Of a stretch of DNA of 64,000 nucleotides, positions 32,410 to 42,514 are shown piece by piece. The position numbers and the translations under genes are program-made. Source of the stretch: Xanthostigma xanthostigma (taxonomy: Eukaryota; Arthropoda; Insecta; Raphidioptera; Raphidiidae). The stretch covers positions 25,340,501 through 25,404,500 of the forward strand of contig OY754470.1 in NCBI GenBank assembly GCA_963575645.1. The letters run 5' to 3'. The notes beneath the pieces were generated by a model. That model did no database searches. It was not told where the DNA came from and saw nothing but the letters and a program-made list of their open reading frames with translations. Every line of letters begins with the position of its first letter. The first letter of the stretch is position 1.

Positions 32410-32690
32410 ATTTATTCCAATCTTTGATTAACGTCTGATTAGAACTCTTCAATAAATAAAATTATTGACCAATTTTTCAGACAATATATTAACAAAAAAA
32501 TATATAATTAATACATTAACGTTTCAATCCGGATTTGGACCTTCTTCAGAACTTTTTTTTTAGATCAGTTCTGAAGAAGGTTCAAATCTGGATTGAAACG
32601 TTAATGTATTAATTATATATTTTTTTGTTAAAATATTGTCTGAAAAATTGGTCGATAATTTTATTTATTGAATAATTTATTCCAATAATA
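32410..32690. repeat. Penelope-like foldback, ~120-bp arms
   Basis: 32440-32555 and 32563-32687 are almost perfect inverted copies with TTTTTTTTAGATC at the tip. The right arm reads TTCTGAAGAAGGTTCAAATC, GGATTGAAACGTTAATG and TGTCTGAAAAATTGGTCGAT. Confidence 0.75.
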
Positions 32691-32694
32691 GTTA

Positions 32695-33140
32695 CATTCA
32701 AAGTACTACAAAATTTGCGAACAATTTATTATTCTTAACAACGAATTCAATAAATAAACTTTTGTTACAATAGATTGTTGACAGACAACTCAAACGAAAC
32801 GATAATTTTATCTCCATAATAAATCGGTTGTTATGTTATTTTCGAATCAATTAAAAAATCAAAATTTTATAATTTACTTTTTTCTGGCAAACTTTAAAAT
32901 TATTTGTGACAAGATGACATTAATTATTACATTTGATTTATTACAATAAATAAATTTTAATGGACTCATATTGTTCAAACCAAAGGTACATATAATATAA
33001 TAAAAACATTTAAGGCTTTCATCATATAGTTTTTTTAGTGTATTTGCCACATGGCAACTAGAGGTTGTACCAAAATTTCTCGATTTCTGGATTCTGAACA
33101 ACTTGGCACCAATGAGCGAACATAGGCAAAAATATACAGT
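32695..33140. other. No recognised gene
   Basis: The 75-codon minus frame at 32874-33101 has no support. Confidence 0.35.
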
Positions 33141-33145
33141 TCAAA

Positions 33146-33505
33146 TCTTTGATTAACGTCTGAATAGAACTCTTCAAATAAATAAAATTATCGACCAATT
33201 TTTTTCAGACTATATATGAGACAAAAATAATAAAATTATAAATCAATATTTCACTAGATGACGTTCAGATCCAGGTTTGGATCTTCTTCTGAAATAATCT
33301 AAAAAATATAAAAATTAATTAGTACATCTACTTATTTTGAATTAATATTTCGATAATTCAAACTCCATTCTATTAGAAAATAAGTAGATATAGGTACTAC
33401 TAATTAATTTTTATATTTTTTAGATTATTTCTGAAGAGTACCAAATCCGGATCGAAATGTCATCTAGTGAAATATTGATTTATAATTTTATTATTTTTAC
33501 ATGTG
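33146..33505. repeat. Penelope-like foldback, longer inner arms
   Basis: It starts TCTTTGATTAACGTCTGAA. Arms share ATAAATCAATATTTCACTAG, GGATCTTC, AATCTAAAAAATATAAAAAT and GTACATCTACTTATTTTGA-like text. The right arm has CTGAAGAGTACCAAATCC and GGATCGAAATGTC. Confidence 0.7.
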
Positions 33506-33908
33506 ATTTATAATAGGATACTTACGAGACGTCCGTTAATTATGTGAGTTCAAAGTGTGGGCGGGGGTGCGGAATTTAAAGAGAGAGAAGGTCAATGAAA
33601 ATGCTCAGTTGCAGAAAGCATTGTCAGAAAATTTTGCATAATTTCCACTTCAAAACAACGTTTCTCTACGCATTTTGATCAAAATTTAGCTTGAAAAGCG
33701 ATATTTTTCTACATAGATCAATCATTAGTTTTGTGTGAGAAGTTGCAACTATATGATTACGGTCTGAGGTCATTGTCAAATCAATTTTTATGACAATCAT
33801 TTTTGCAACCCAGCATAAGAGTTATAGATTAGATTGTAAATAACTGAGGCCATCAGCGTCTACACTGAGTTTAAGTTAAAGAATATTCATGGATGAACAT
33901 TGAACGAA

Positions 33909-33918
33909 GGGACCACCC
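33909..33918 (+). promoter_or_regulatory. kB-like site upstream of serpin
   Basis: GGGACCACCC fits the Rel/NF-kB consensus GGGRNYYYCC at nine of ten positions, 128 bp before the serpin start codon. Many insect serpins are induced by Toll/Imd signalling; one short match is weak evidence. Confidence 0.2.
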
Positions 33919-34045
33919 ATGTAGTCGAGTCTACATAATATATAGCAACATAGAGAGATAAAGAAATAAGCATCAAAATGATGGAAATTTATTTACAGAG
34001 AACGCTAATTTTATCACTAAACCCAAGTAACTTCAAATTCTCACA

Positions 34046-34906
34046 ATGGATATGGAACTAGAAGCTTTTAAAGAAGCAATAAAAGAAGGAAATGAGCATA
34101 TCTTGACAAATATGTATGGTGTGCTGATAAAATTTACACGTGGCAATATAATAATTCCAAGTTTCTTCTCGCATTGCTATTTGTCATTGATCTGTACACA
34201 AGAACCATCTAATGTTGCCGACCAAATGAAAGACGTGCTGAAAATACAAAACCTCACTCAAGTAACCAACGCTTACAGATACATCATGAACGTTTTGAAG
34301 AAAAATACATGCTTCAAAATGGCAAACAAACTTTACGTCCCTAATGCGTTTAAACCATCGTCCAAGTTGGTTAAAGATATCTACGAAAACTATTATTTGG
34401 AATCTCAACTGGTAGATTTTAATGACAGAATCGAAGTAGCTGAGCTTATAAATAAATGGATAGGGACCAAAACCGATAATAGAATTCGCAACGTCGTCAA
34501 TCCTAAACATCTAAATAAACATAGTGGAGCTCTACTGATCAATTCTGTTTGTTTTAAAGGAAAATGGGGTAAAAAATTTGATCCGCGACACACAACGATT
34601 GAAGATTTTTATGTTAATGAGACTACTACAGTCCAATGTCACATGATGCGACTTGTGGGTCAATTTCATTATGGTCAAAGCAAACTGCTTGATTGTTCTA
34701 CTTTGATTTTGGAATTAGATCAGGAGGATTTCAGTCTATCGATATTATTGCCGAATGATAGGTTCGGTTTTACTAAGTTAGAAGAAAAGTTACTGAGTCG
34801 AGAGAGCTTAAAGATAGACCCAGTTGCTGGAAGCAGAAGAATCAATGTTGCTCTTCCAAGATTTCAAATTCAATATTCCCTCGATCTTGCTAGACTACTT
34901 CCACAG
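34046..34906 (+). CDS. Serpin exon 1
   Basis: 861 bp, start MDMELEAFKEAIKEGNEHIL to ...LARLLPQ, donor CAG|GTCAAT. It holds helices A-G and the main sheet. The donor lacks the preferred GTAAGT; reading through adds about 26 codons and a stop at 34984, so intron retention would give a protein without a reactive loop. Confidence 0.8.
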
Positions 34907-37900
34907 GTCAATGGCATATTTACTTTGTTATCATTTTTTAAGTCAGTTATTCAGATTTATTCTACTAACGATAACCAACGGTGATTATCAAGTATTTAAC
35001 AAAATAATCACTCTTTTATTCTGCTAAACAAAGTGACTATCTAAATTTTGTAATTATTGTGATTAAGTAAGAACAATAATAATTAGAGCAGAGATAGTAG
35101 AGTATGTCTAATTATCATATTTAAATTTTTGTTTTACGTGAATTAGAGTTCAATAAGAAAGTGGGAACTCGGAAAAAAAGTGGACGAAAAAGCATCGTCT
35201 ATAGATAAATTCAAGACTATTTAATTACTAAACTGGAAGAAAAAATGGTATCTAATTATATATTGTTTTTTTAGCTCGGTTTAACAGCATTAGCAGAAAC
35301 CGATTTTGATTTCTTAAATAGCATTACTGGATCATCTCTAAAAGTAACGAAAGTTTTGCAAAATGTTTTTATAGAAATTGAAGAAAATCATGCTGAGTCA
35401 GCATCCAATACTGGTAAGTTATCTTTTTATTTAATAAATACACACGTAATAGATCCTATCGGTTAGAGTACGATAAGATAACTCGATGTGCAAAATATCC
35501 ATTGGAAATACACAATTATTATTTTAAATAACATACCTATAACAGTGTTTTAAGTGCGGGGAATTGATTTTTATAAATATTTTTTTTTGAACAGTGAAAA
35601 GAAGAAGGCGTCTGAGGAGAGGTAGTGTCGATGCGATGGCGTTTTTTTTTGCGCAGTGAAAAGGGGAGAACGTTTGGGGGGAGTTCTTTAAAAAACAATT
35701 ACGGGGTCGTGTATACAAAGTGAGATAGTAATACAGTAATTCTGCACCAGTTGCTCTGACGTGTATATGTGATTTCTGATTGGTTAAATTAAAAAAATGA
35801 CAGTGAAAGACGAAAAGTTTTGACGTATTTTTGGGGAAATTTGTGAATAATCCGCAAAGTTTTTTTTTTTTGGAACGTCAAAATTTATCGTTTTCTATGA
35901 CTAAAAAAAATGTCAAAATTTGGGCTCATCGAGTTATCGTACTGGACCCGATCCTATCTACTTTTAACACGGCGTTACAAATATTACCGTTACTGTGTAA
36001 ACTAGAGCTGTAACAAACCGTATGTATTCGTTACTGAGTAACGGGTACATCGTCTGACTCGAAGTAACGAATCGTTACTTGCAAATTCATTTCGTTACTC
36101 GCATTTGTCGTATCCATGTCAGTTCGATTCGTTTGATGCGGTTATACGTTATACGAACGAAGTCATACCGTATCACGTATAAATTAAAATTAAATAATAG
36201 TCGACTGAAAAATAAATGAAAACAGGAATTGATAAAACTAGCACCATACACTTTGGATGATTTTTATACATTTAACTTCAACATTTAATTTAAGTTTTCT
36301 GACATGTTTTATACTCACAAGTTGAGTAAATTTTACTATAATGTAAAATTAGATAAAATAAAGAGTATTATTATTATTATTATAGCCGCGCAGAATTAGC
36401 AAATCCGTCACATGCAATTGCGAACGTCGATTTTAAAATTTTTTTTGTTAGATAATACGAATATAAGTAACATATTAAGTTAAAACGCCAATCGGAGCAC
36501 CGCACGATGGTTAAAAAAAATGGCAAAAATCGTCCATATCACTTTTTGGCGATTTACGGGAAAACTATGCATTTGACAAATTAAGTGTAGGGAAATAAAA
36601 AATGCGCAATAAAAAGACGAATCGAATGAGTTTTTGTGAGCTCCATCGGTCCAGTAGTTTTTTAGTAAATTGCAAAAAACCCCTTTTTTGGGCCATTTTT
36701 TCGAAATTCCATAACTTCCGTTCTATTAAATATGAAGACTTGAAACTTTAATAGAATATGTGTTTTATAAGCTTCAATATGCATACAAAATTTCAGCAAG
36801 ATCGATGTTATACTTTTTGAGAGACTTTGAAAAAACCGAAAAAAGGCCCTTCCGAAAAGGGTTCCTGAAAAAGTTTTGGGCCAGCGTAAACCAATTTTTC
36901 AAACGTGCTTTTGTTCATCGAGAGTTGCTCTACAACATCCTGCAATGCCGTACCATTACACCTAGCGAAAGTGCGAAAAAAATTTCAAAAATAATGTCTA
37001 ATTAATGCTGTTATTTGTATCCATGCGACACATATGCACAATTTATTGTACGTAAATATATAATGATATCATTATTATTATTGCCATTTTCGCTTTAAAA
37101 CGCAAGCTCCCTTTTTTAAAATCAATTTTTTTCGCACTTTCGCTAGGTGTAATGGTACGGCATTGCAGGATGTTGTAGAGCAACTCTCGATGAACAAAAG
37201 CACGTTTGAAAAATTGGTCTACGCTGGCCCAAAACTTTTTCAGGGACCATTTTCGGAAGGGCCTTTTTTGGGTTTTTTCAAAGTTTCTCAAAAAGTATAA
37301 CATCGATCTTGCTGAAATTTTGTATGCATATTCTATTAAAGTTTCAAGTCTTCATATTTAATAGAACGGAAGTTACGGAATTTCGAAAAAATGGCCCAAA
37401 AAAGCGGTTTTTTGCAATTTACTAAAAAACTACTGGACCGATCGGAGCTCACAAAAACTCATTCGATTCGTCTTTTTATTGCGCATTTTTTATTTCCCTA
37501 CACTTAATTTGTCAAATGCATAGTTTTCCCGTAAATCGCCAAAAAGTGATATGGACGATTTTTGCCATTTTTTTTAACCATCGTGCGGTGCTCCGATTGG
37601 CGTTTAAACTTAATATGTTACTTATATTCGTATTATCTAACAAAAAAAAATTTAAAATCGACGTTCGCAATTGCACGTTTTTCAGGACACGAATCAGCTA
37701 ATTCTACCCGACTAGTATGCGACGCGCCTCGATGCGATGGTACATGCTCGATGCTGTTAGTACACGATTGTATGCCGTATGAAAAGTAACGAGTAACGTA
37801 ACGATACGAAAGTAACGGGTACTGGTTCTTTAAGTAACGAATACATACGGGTACACAATTTCTCGTTTCTTTTACAGCTCTAGTGTAAACACTATACAGT

Positions 37901-38151
37901 GTACACAGAAGACACATGATGGCGTGGTAATGATACGATTGGCCTCCGTTATGGCACGACGTCGAGAAATGATTATGAAACGCATTATCATTAAAAAAAA
38001 ATTAATTGATAAGCTGTTTTTTACAGGTTTTACCAGTTTTACGCATGCGATTAATTTCCATGCTAATCATCCGTTCTTGGTGGCAATACTTTATCAGGAG
38101 TCCATTCCGATATTATTTGGTAGAGTTTTGAAACCCATAGATGTCTGTTAA
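34046..38151 (+). CDS. Serpin (three exons, 374 aa)
   Basis: Serine-protease-inhibitor-fold protein. Exons: 34046-34906 (residues 1-287), 35275-35413 (288-334), 38027-38151 (334-374); introns are phase 0 and phase 1 with GT/AG ends. Serpin landmarks: INSVCFKGKW with F-x-P after it (s3A/s4C breach region, about residues 168-182), a SILLPN strand, ALPRFQIQYSLDL before helix H, and the exact C-terminal signature FHANHPFLVAI (344-354) then LFGRV. The start ATG (context CACAATGG) follows an in-frame TAA, and no signal peptide is present. Either the protein is intracellular or a leader exon lies upstream. The N-terminal SPxS shutter motif is replaced by IPSFFS. The reactive-loop hinge is unusual (see exon 2). 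Length fits the family. Inhibitory activity is uncertain. Confidence 0.85.
35275..35413 (+). CDS. Serpin exon 2 (hinge)
   Basis: Acceptor TATTGTTTTTTTAG, donor GGTAAGTT. It encodes LGLTALAETDFDFLN through KVTKVLQNVFIEIEE to the hinge NHAESASNTG. In inhibitory serpins the hinge is EEGTEAAAATG: here the P15 glycine is His326, P14 is Ala, and P12-P9 are S-A-S-N rather than alanines. This weakens the case for loop insertion. Confidence 0.8.
35414..35994 (+). other. Serpin intron 2, left part
   Basis: Intronic sequence before the hAT element. AGTGAAAAG-G-AGAACG-like segments recur at 35595 and 35656. No exon seen. Confidence 0.5.
36003..37882 (+). mobile_element. 1.9-kb hAT element in serpin intron 2
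   Basis: Exact 8-bp duplication GTGTAAAC at 35995-36002 and 37883-37890. Ends are TAGAGCTGTAAC and TTTACAGCTCTA. Subterminal GTAACGAATCGTTACTT-type repeats occur at both ends. No transposase is recognised. The centre is a 1.3-kb palindrome. Confidence 0.9.
36392..37705. repeat. 1.3-kb palindrome inside the hAT element
   Basis: Left arm about 36392-36975 and right arm about 37125-37705 match almost throughout. Examples are GCAATTGCGAACGTCGATTT, CATCGTGCGGTGCTCCGATT and GTACCATTACACCTAGCGAA with complements. The loop (~150 bp) is AT-rich. The arms could form a very long hairpin RNA if transcribed as part of the intron. Confidence 0.85.
38027..38151 (+). CDS. Serpin exon 3 (reactive loop and C-terminus)
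   Basis: Acceptor GTTTTTTACAG. It encodes the rest of the loop (FTSFTHAIN) and the C-terminal signature, ending IDVC and TAA. Compared with alpha-1-antitrypsin spacing the loop is about two residues shorter; the scissile bond would fall near residues 338-341 (F-T-H-A). Only one loop exon is seen in the window. Confidence 0.8.
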
Positions 38152-38187
38152 AAATTAATAAGGATAAGAACTAAACGTAAGGAATGC

Positions 38188-38412
38188 ATGTTTAAAAAAA
38201 TAAACTGTAGTGAAAATAAAATTTATATCATTAAAAACAACTGTAGAAATAATTTTCTTATACTTTCTGAAAAATCATTTGTACGCAATAAATGCAATGG
38301 ACTTGGAGAAAATTATTGTATAGTTATGGAGCTGTATACACTAGATGGCACAAATATTCTTGGTATAACGCATGCGCCTCTTGAAGAGAATTACAAATAT
38401 TTTTATACGTAG
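38188..38412 (+). CDS. Open frame after the serpin, unidentified
   Basis: 75 codons ending CIVMELYTLDGTNILGITHA...YKYFYT. It has no convincing acceptor or start context. It may be serpin 3' UTR or part of an unrelated exon. Codon content looks ordinary for the region. Weak candidate only. Confidence 0.15.
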   Translation: MFKKINCSENKIYIIKNNCRNNFLILSEKSFVRNKCNGLGENYCIVMELYTLDGTNILGITHAPLEENYKYFYT

Positions 38413-38648
38413 CCATTTTAAAAACAGTCATAAGAAATCGATTATCTACTTAACATACTTAGATATCTATTAAATGTGACTTGCACAAGGCTGCTTTCTT
38501 TGTGAAGTGAGACAATTGTAGTTCGATCAGAAAAATAGCAAATAAAATAATTATTATTTAGTAAAAAAATACAAAGCGCAAATCGTTGACATGTAGGTAC
38601 TTTGACTCAACTGTAAAAGTGACTAAGCTCGTACGACTATCATCTATA

Positions 38649-39436
38649 TCTATACTAATATATAAAGCAGAAGAGTTTGTTTGTTTGTTTGTTTGTTTGT
38701 TTGAACGCGCTAATCTCAGGAACTACTGGTTTGAATTGAAAAACATTTTTTTTGTTGGATAGCCCATTTATCGAGGAAGGCTATAGGCTATATAATATCA
38801 CGTTACGACTAATAGGAGCGGAAAATTAATGAAAAATGTTGCAGAATGTCAGTCAACATTTTTCACCATATATACTTAAATTCAGGTGAAATGCCCTAAC
38901 AGAATATCCCAATATTAGCGGCGCATATACCGAATCTCGGTTAGCTAAGTCGGTAGCGCGCTCGACTAATCTCAGGGTCGTGGGTTCGAGTCCCACCTTA
39001 GACCAATATGTTTTTAATGTTTTTTTTTTTTATATTTTCTACATTGCTTTTTTCTAAGACTATCATTTAAATTTATTTTAGTTTTATTTACAACTAATTA
39101 AGATTAAATAAATAATAATAGCTCATTTGAAAACTATTACAGTACCTATATATAAAAATAATTTTCCTACAGTTTTTTCAATTAAATATTCATTATATTT
39201 TATTAATTATACAGTAATTATTGATTTAAAAGAAATAATTATTACTTAAAAAAAATATTTTCATCAAAAATGGAGGTGTGAGTTTAAAATAAGTAATAAA
39301 GCAGGGAACTGCCGAAAACTGCAAAACATTTGGACCCAACATTCATCTCGGTAAACTAAGATGAATGTGCGTACTCATGTCCCTTCCTTCCCCATTCGTT
39401 CTTTTGCACCCGGGTGAAACCGGATGGGACCGCTAG
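38649..39436 (+). mobile_element. Lep1-type Helitron with ~450-bp internal insertion
   Basis: Start TCTATACTAATATATAAAGC, a (GTTT)n tract, end CGGGTGAAACCGG...CTAG then T. Between about 38876 and 39325 unrelated sequence with a tRNA-like segment replaces the middle. Confidence 0.75.
38934..39005 (+). tRNA. tRNA-like sequence (Ile-like, degenerate)
   Basis: D arm TTAGCTAAGTCGGTAGCGCG, a loop CTAATCT containing AAT, and T arm GTGGGTTCGAGTCCCAC are good. The acceptor ends (ATCTCGG and CTTAGAC) pair poorly. Probably a pseudogene or SINE head. Confidence 0.45.
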
Positions 39437-40110
39437 TAATACATAAACCTCAAAATCAAAATCTGTCTGCCCGACAAAAACTTGTGAACGGTAACTCCTA
39501 TCATCATGAAATTTGGACACAGCATTCATCTCGGTAAACTATGATGAATGTGCGCACTCATTAGTGATGTGTCGCTTCTGAGCGAGTCGTTCATAATGAA
39601 CGAATCCTTTCTCGGAGCGGAGCGAGTCGCTCTTTTTTTCTTGTACTGTTGCAGAGCGCACACAGCACAGGGCACAGGGACACTTTGCACGTACGGAGTT
39701 ATCTTTGCTGAGTCGTTTAATGTTGAATGACACACTGTTTACTTTACAGTGACTTAAACCATTCACATTGACATCGTTGACAAAAATATAAAATTGTAAC
39801 AATAAACATTATTATTGTTAAGCTTTCATTTTACTTTGTAGTTTATCCGAAATGCGAATAATATAAGATCAGAATCATATGAAAATGAGCTCACAGCTGA
39901 GTGTGTGTATTGTGCTGTGCAATGCTAAGTGACTCCTGAGCATGAATGATAACAGTTCACACCTCTGCAGTCTGCACTTTTGTGTACTGTCCTTTTTAGT
40001 GAGCGGAGCGCACGGAGCCAGCTCCCAATAAAGAGTCATGTGGACACATCACTAGTGCTCATATTCCCACCCTCACATCCGTTCCTTTGCACCCGGTGAA
40101 GGACCACTAG
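39437..40110 (+). mobile_element. Second Lep1 copy, 5'-truncated, split by a hAT MITE
   Basis: Immediately after the first copy: CCGACAAAAACTTGTGAACG, ATTCATCTCGGTAAACTA, then the MITE, then GCACCCGGTGAAGGACCACTAG. The terminal hairpin has lost bases (ACCCGGTGAAGG). Confidence 0.7.
39562..40054 (+). mobile_element. hAT MITE inside Lep1
   Basis: Ends TAGTGATGTGTCG and GGACACATCACTA. Flanks GCACTCAT and GTGCTCAT each differ by one base from GTACTCAT, the undisturbed sequence at this point in the other Lep1 copies. Body 493 bp, no transposase. Confidence 0.8.
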
Positions 40111-40496
40111 CAAAAATAAAAGAGTTAAACTAGTAATACAGCCTTTAAAATGACCCAGCGTTTACCGCATTCCACTTCAACGAACTCAATAGAAAGTTTA
40201 GATAAACTTCGAGAGGATAGTGTTCTTTTTTAAACATTCTGTATATGCAGGCAACTTCGTATAATGTAAGACGGTAGACACTAAGACACAATAATGAACC
40301 CATTTACAAAGTTGTGACCCATCAATTACCTACAGGAATCGAATTCAATGGAATTGAACACTACTCTGTTGCAACAGATAATATAATTATAGCAAAAGTT
40401 GTAATGTGTTGTAACCAAGATATAGCATAAACTAACATATAGCATCGATCTGGTGTCGAAATATTCTGTCTCCAATTTGAATCATTTACTAAAGTA

Positions 40497-40813
40497 TAAT
40501 ACGCGCCACGAATCTAAAAGGCTCGGAAATTAGATGCGAATGCGGGCTTGCACTTGTACAGTCTGTTGAAAAATTACAAACTAGCAACTCAACAAAACTA
40601 AAATAACAACTTGACAATAGCGTACTCGACTGTACTTTAAAGCAGGAAAGCGACAAGTAACAAAGGCAACGAGCGATCACGGCCAATCACCGACGAGCGC
40701 ACGTTCCGTGCAGGTGGCTGGGAGGTGGTGGGAGCCTCAACGGCTCTAAAATGTGCCTTTCCGACACTGTTTGTGACTAACTTTCGAACCTTTTAGATCC
40801 GTGGCGCGTATTA
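40497..40813 (+). mobile_element. TA-flanked MITE, family E, copy 1
   Basis: Inverted ends TAATACGCGCCACGAATCTA and its near-complement, TA on both sides (40495-40496, 40814-40815). Related copy at 47949-48242. Confidence 0.8.
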
Positions 40814-40885
40814 TAAGTTTCTTCTTCTCCGATTAAAAGGAAAATGGGAAGGCAAGAGAAGTGATGATTTCCGATAATTCTTCAG

Positions 40886-41212
40886 TCTATTACAATTACC
40901 ACCGAACATCATGATTGGGGAAAGTTTGTGCCTTGCAATGTGATATTTAATCCTACGTTTTCTTATTTAAAAAGTACGAGTTTTAATTTACCAAAATGTA
41001 AAAACAAAGATAAATCGCATTATCGTGTAGTCATTAGTACTTTGGTGGATCAACAAAAAAGATGGACATATAATAATGGAATCTTAAAGAAAGGTCAAAG
41101 TTCTGATACGCTTTGGAATGGTAATGAGAAATACGTAAACCGAACCGTCTGTACTTTTAAGAAAATTTTAAAAACCTACGAAGCTCTTTTTATCTGCTAT
41201 TTTAATCGCTAG
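40886..41212 (+). CDS. Candidate terminal exon, unidentified
   Basis: The acceptor ATAATTCTTCAG precedes 108 codons: SITITTEHHDWGKFVPCNVI..., DKSHYRVVISTLVDQQKRWT..., ending ALFICYFNR and TAG. It has four cysteines and a basic character and contains no transposon motif. I recognise no family. A preceding exon was not found; the MITE at 40497-40813 would lie in the intron. A chance frame of this length is possible in this composition, though the residue pattern looks protein-like. Confidence 0.3.
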   Translation, partial: SITITTEHHDWGKFVPCNVIFNPTFSYLKSTSFNLPKCKNKDKSHYRVVISTLVDQQKRWTYNNGILKKGQSSDTLWNGNEKYVNRTVCTFKKILKTYEALFICYFNR

Positions 41213-41214
41213 AT

Positions 41215-41650
41215 AGATAATAATTTTATTTTTATCAATCTGAAGTTTACAACAAATAAAAATAACAATAAAAAAATATCACAAAGGAAAAATTGTTACT
41301 TACAATATTTATTCAAGGAATGAAAAACACTTTACGATGAGACATTCTTTAAAACTTGTTTAGAACACATTTCAGTAAAAGTACGATAAAAAATACGAAT
41401 TTCAGAAGCTCGTTACTATAATAGACTCTCTGAAGATGACGCGTATTTTTACTCTTAAATATTGAAGTAGATCTAACCTTTTTTGTTATTCCATTACATT
41501 TTAAAATCAAAATGTCATACTTCCCACCAAATTAGCTGGTTATACATTCAAGTTTTAGCCCTATCTGTATGACTACCAAAAATTTCAACAGAACAACTTC
41601 ATAAAAAGTAATATATCTTTCAGACTTTTTAAGAAATCTTTTCGATAACA
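41215..41650. other. No recognised gene
   Basis: AT-rich sequence following the candidate exon. Confidence 0.35.
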
Positions 41651-41654
41651 TCCA

Positions 41655-41790
41655 AACTGTCACTGCGCGCGCACCAAACTAACCTACAAAGCCAGCTTCA
41701 ATACACGCATCGTGTGAAGCCCTCACAACGCCTCCTAGCAGCCAAATCTAGCGACATCAAAGCCAGTCTCGTGTGAAGTGATCTTAAGAT
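41655..41790 (+). mobile_element. MITE family B, right-end fragment
   Basis: ACTGTCACTGCGCGCGCACC matches 3248-3267 of the complete copy, followed by diverged CTCGTGTGAAG...CTTAAG. Confidence 0.5.
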
Positions 41791-42129
41791 CGCGACAAGT
41801 AGAGGATAAATCCCACGTTCTGGCTAGATCAAAAACCGGGCAGAAAGGTAGCGTGTTTGTGTGTGGTACCACAGGGGACTTTGTGCAGCAAAGTACCCGA
41901 TCGCACGACAATAATTAATAGTTGCTAATTGCCTCCGGTATGCAACGACCGGGAAACAATAATTAAAGTGATCCCAGGGCTAATTGCACCTATTAACTTC
42001 TCTCAATGAACACTATCAATTTTACTATCCTCTTTCAAGCGTTATCAAACTGTTATTTGCTTGAATATAGTGTTTCTCTTGTTACTCCATTAAATTGCTC
42101 TTAATATACGAAGTGCTTCGAACTTGCTA
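41791..42129. other. No recognised gene
   Basis: No supported feature. Confidence 0.35.
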
Positions 42130-42510
42130 TTAAGTTATATGTTTAGAAAAAAAAATTAACAAAGCTTTCTTGAAAAAATAAATAGAATAATAAACCGTTA
42201 TTAAAACTATCCCATTATTATATAAAAAACAACGTTATTGCGTATATCTCTAATGCGCATGAGCCGATTTTCCCAAAAAACAATAGGGCTCTTCATATTT
42301 GCGTATTAAATATCCTTCCAAAATTTGGTTTAAATTCATTCATCCGTTTGAACTGTATCGTGTTCACAGACTAACCGACTAACAGACGCATAGAGTTTTT
42401 CCAAAAATATGTTTTTTTGATTCGGAGGATTTCAGAACGAAAAGATATTGCAAAATTTTTAAAAGTTATTTTTGACCTAACCAACCACTTGTGGATTGGA
42501 ATGGTAATAC
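42130..42510 (-). repeat. Family C repeat, copy 1
   Basis: Shares with the other copies: AATAATAAACCGTTAT, AATGCGCATGAGCCGATTTT, CAATAGGGCTCTTCATATTT, GAACTGTATCGTGTTCACAG and terminal TTGGAATGGTA. Confidence 0.6.
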
Positions 42511-42514
42511 ATAC

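Noticed and set aside
36760-37303. Two mirror-image protein-coding frames as separate genes
   Set aside because: They are the two arms of one palindrome, so the same sequence is read twice. No start context and no recognised family.
38934-39005. Functional tRNA-Ile gene
   Set aside because: The acceptor stem pairs at only about four positions and the sequence lies inside an interrupted Helitron.
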